5,386 nt of DNA from Ruminococcaceae bacterium UBA3451 (GTDB taxonomy: Bacteria; Bacillota; Clostridia; Oscillospirales; Acutalibacteraceae): assembly GCA_002378845.1 (NCBI GenBank), contig DFRY01000010.1, positions 18,772 to 24,157 on the forward strand. The letters run 5' to 3'. The notes beneath the pieces were generated by a model. The model made no database searches. It had not been told where the DNA came from and was given only the letters and a program-made list of their open reading frames with translations. This document shows positions 4,857 to 5,386 of the stretch, in pieces. A program made the translations under genes and the position numbers. Positions within the stretch are counted from its first letter, which is position 1. Each line of letters opens with the position of its first letter.

Positions 4857-5386
4857 ATGAGCGACACAACAAACCAACCCATTGAGGCCGCAGAGCAGGA
4901 ACAGGACCTGAGCGAGCTGCTGCAAATTCGCAGGGACAAGCTGAGCGCATTGCAGCAGGCGGGGAAAGATCCGTTCTTTATTACCACCTGCCCGCGCGAC
5001 ACGACCACACAGGAAATCCGCGACCGTTTTGAAGAGCTTGAAAATCAGGATGTTTGCATTGCCGGCCGTGTTATGAGCTGGCGTGACATGGGAAAAGCAA
5101 GCTTTATGGATATTTACGACCGCACGGGAAGAATGCAGGTTTATTTAAAAATAGACCAGGTTGGGGAAGACAGCTATAACGATTTAAAAAATTACTGGGA
5201 TTTGGGCGATATTATCAGCGTAAAGGGTTACGTGTTCCGTACCCGCAGGGGTGAAATTTCCGTTCACGCGAAGGAAATTTCCCTGCTTTCCAAGTCGCTG
5301 CTGCCGCTGCCGGAAAAATTCCACGGGTTGAAGGACACGGATCTGCGTTACCGCCAGCGTTATGTGGACCTGATTGTAAACCCGGA
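4857..5386 (+). CDS. lysS: Lysyl-tRNA synthetase, class II (3' partial)
   Basis: This enzyme charges tRNA-Lys with lysine using ATP in the cytoplasm. The first 176 codons are present, about a third of the usual 490-500 aa, and the frame runs off the window without a stop. AGGAG (4844-4848) lies 8 nt before the ATG at 4857. Residues 1-20 are an acidic, poorly conserved extension. QIRRDKLSALQQAGKDPF then opens the conserved part. The tRNA anticodon-binding OB fold covers about 65-145, with VCIAGRVMSWRDMGKASFMD and DRTGRMQVYL. The segment LPLPEKFHGLKD leads into RYRQRYVDLIVNP (164-176), the start of class II motif 1 and diagnostic of LysRS. The catalytic core (motifs 2 and 3) lies beyond the edge. 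Only 80 bp separate it from greA, occupied mainly by a terminator. No T-box leader fits there and no convincing promoter is seen. Confidence 0.96.
   Translation, partial: MSDTTNQPIEAAEQEQDLSELLQIRRDKLSALQQAGKDPFFITTCPRDTTTQEIRDRFEELENQDVCIAGRVMSWRDMGKASFMDIYDRTGRMQVYLKIDQVGEDSYNDLKNYWDLGDIISVKGYVFRTRRGEISVHAKEISLLSKSLLPLPEKFHGLKDTDLRYRQRYVDLIVNP

Overview
The window looks like chromosomal DNA from a Gram-positive, single-membrane bacterium of the class Clostridia, probably near the Oscillospirales (Ruminococcaceae-type). This placement is inferred from protein style, gene order, strong Shine-Dalgarno sites, roughly even base composition and the greA-lysS neighbourhood; no marker gene is present to prove it. 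All genes are on the + strand. No phage, plasmid, CRISPR, rRNA or tRNA feature was seen.

Region 1 (1-4078) is a cell-envelope cluster: ftsE (5' end cut off), ftsX, a secreted coiled-coil/M23 peptidoglycan hydrolase, and a membrane-anchored PDZ/S41 C-terminal-processing-protease-like protein. The first three genes are linked by two 11-bp overlaps and the fourth follows 41 bp later, so they are probably one transcript. FtsE and FtsX should form the ATP-driven membrane complex that activates a coiled-coil-tethered murein hydrolase at the division site. The hydrolase has a complete set of M23 zinc and catalytic residues, so it appears to be the enzyme itself, not only an activator. The S41-like protein keeps the fold signatures but has Gly, Asp and Asp where the family has catalytic Ser, Lys and Gln. 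It therefore reads as a pseudoprotease and is the most surprising item in the window.

Region 2 (4079-4290) is an AT-rich intergenic gap. It opens with a nested imperfect inverted repeat of about 70 bp whose core looks like a weak intrinsic terminator. It then carries a perfect consensus housekeeping promoter (TTGACA, 17 bp, TATAAT) driving greA.

Region 3 (4291-5386) holds greA (transcript-cleavage factor), a strong intrinsic terminator, and the first 176 codons of lysS (class II lysyl-tRNA synthetase), which runs off the window. lysS shows no clear promoter of its own and no room for a T-box leader, so it probably depends on read-through from the greA promoter.

Most of the window is conserved housekeeping sequence. 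The points worth a second look are the degenerate S41 active site beside a murein hydrolase, the palindromic element after it, and the terminator between greA and lysS.
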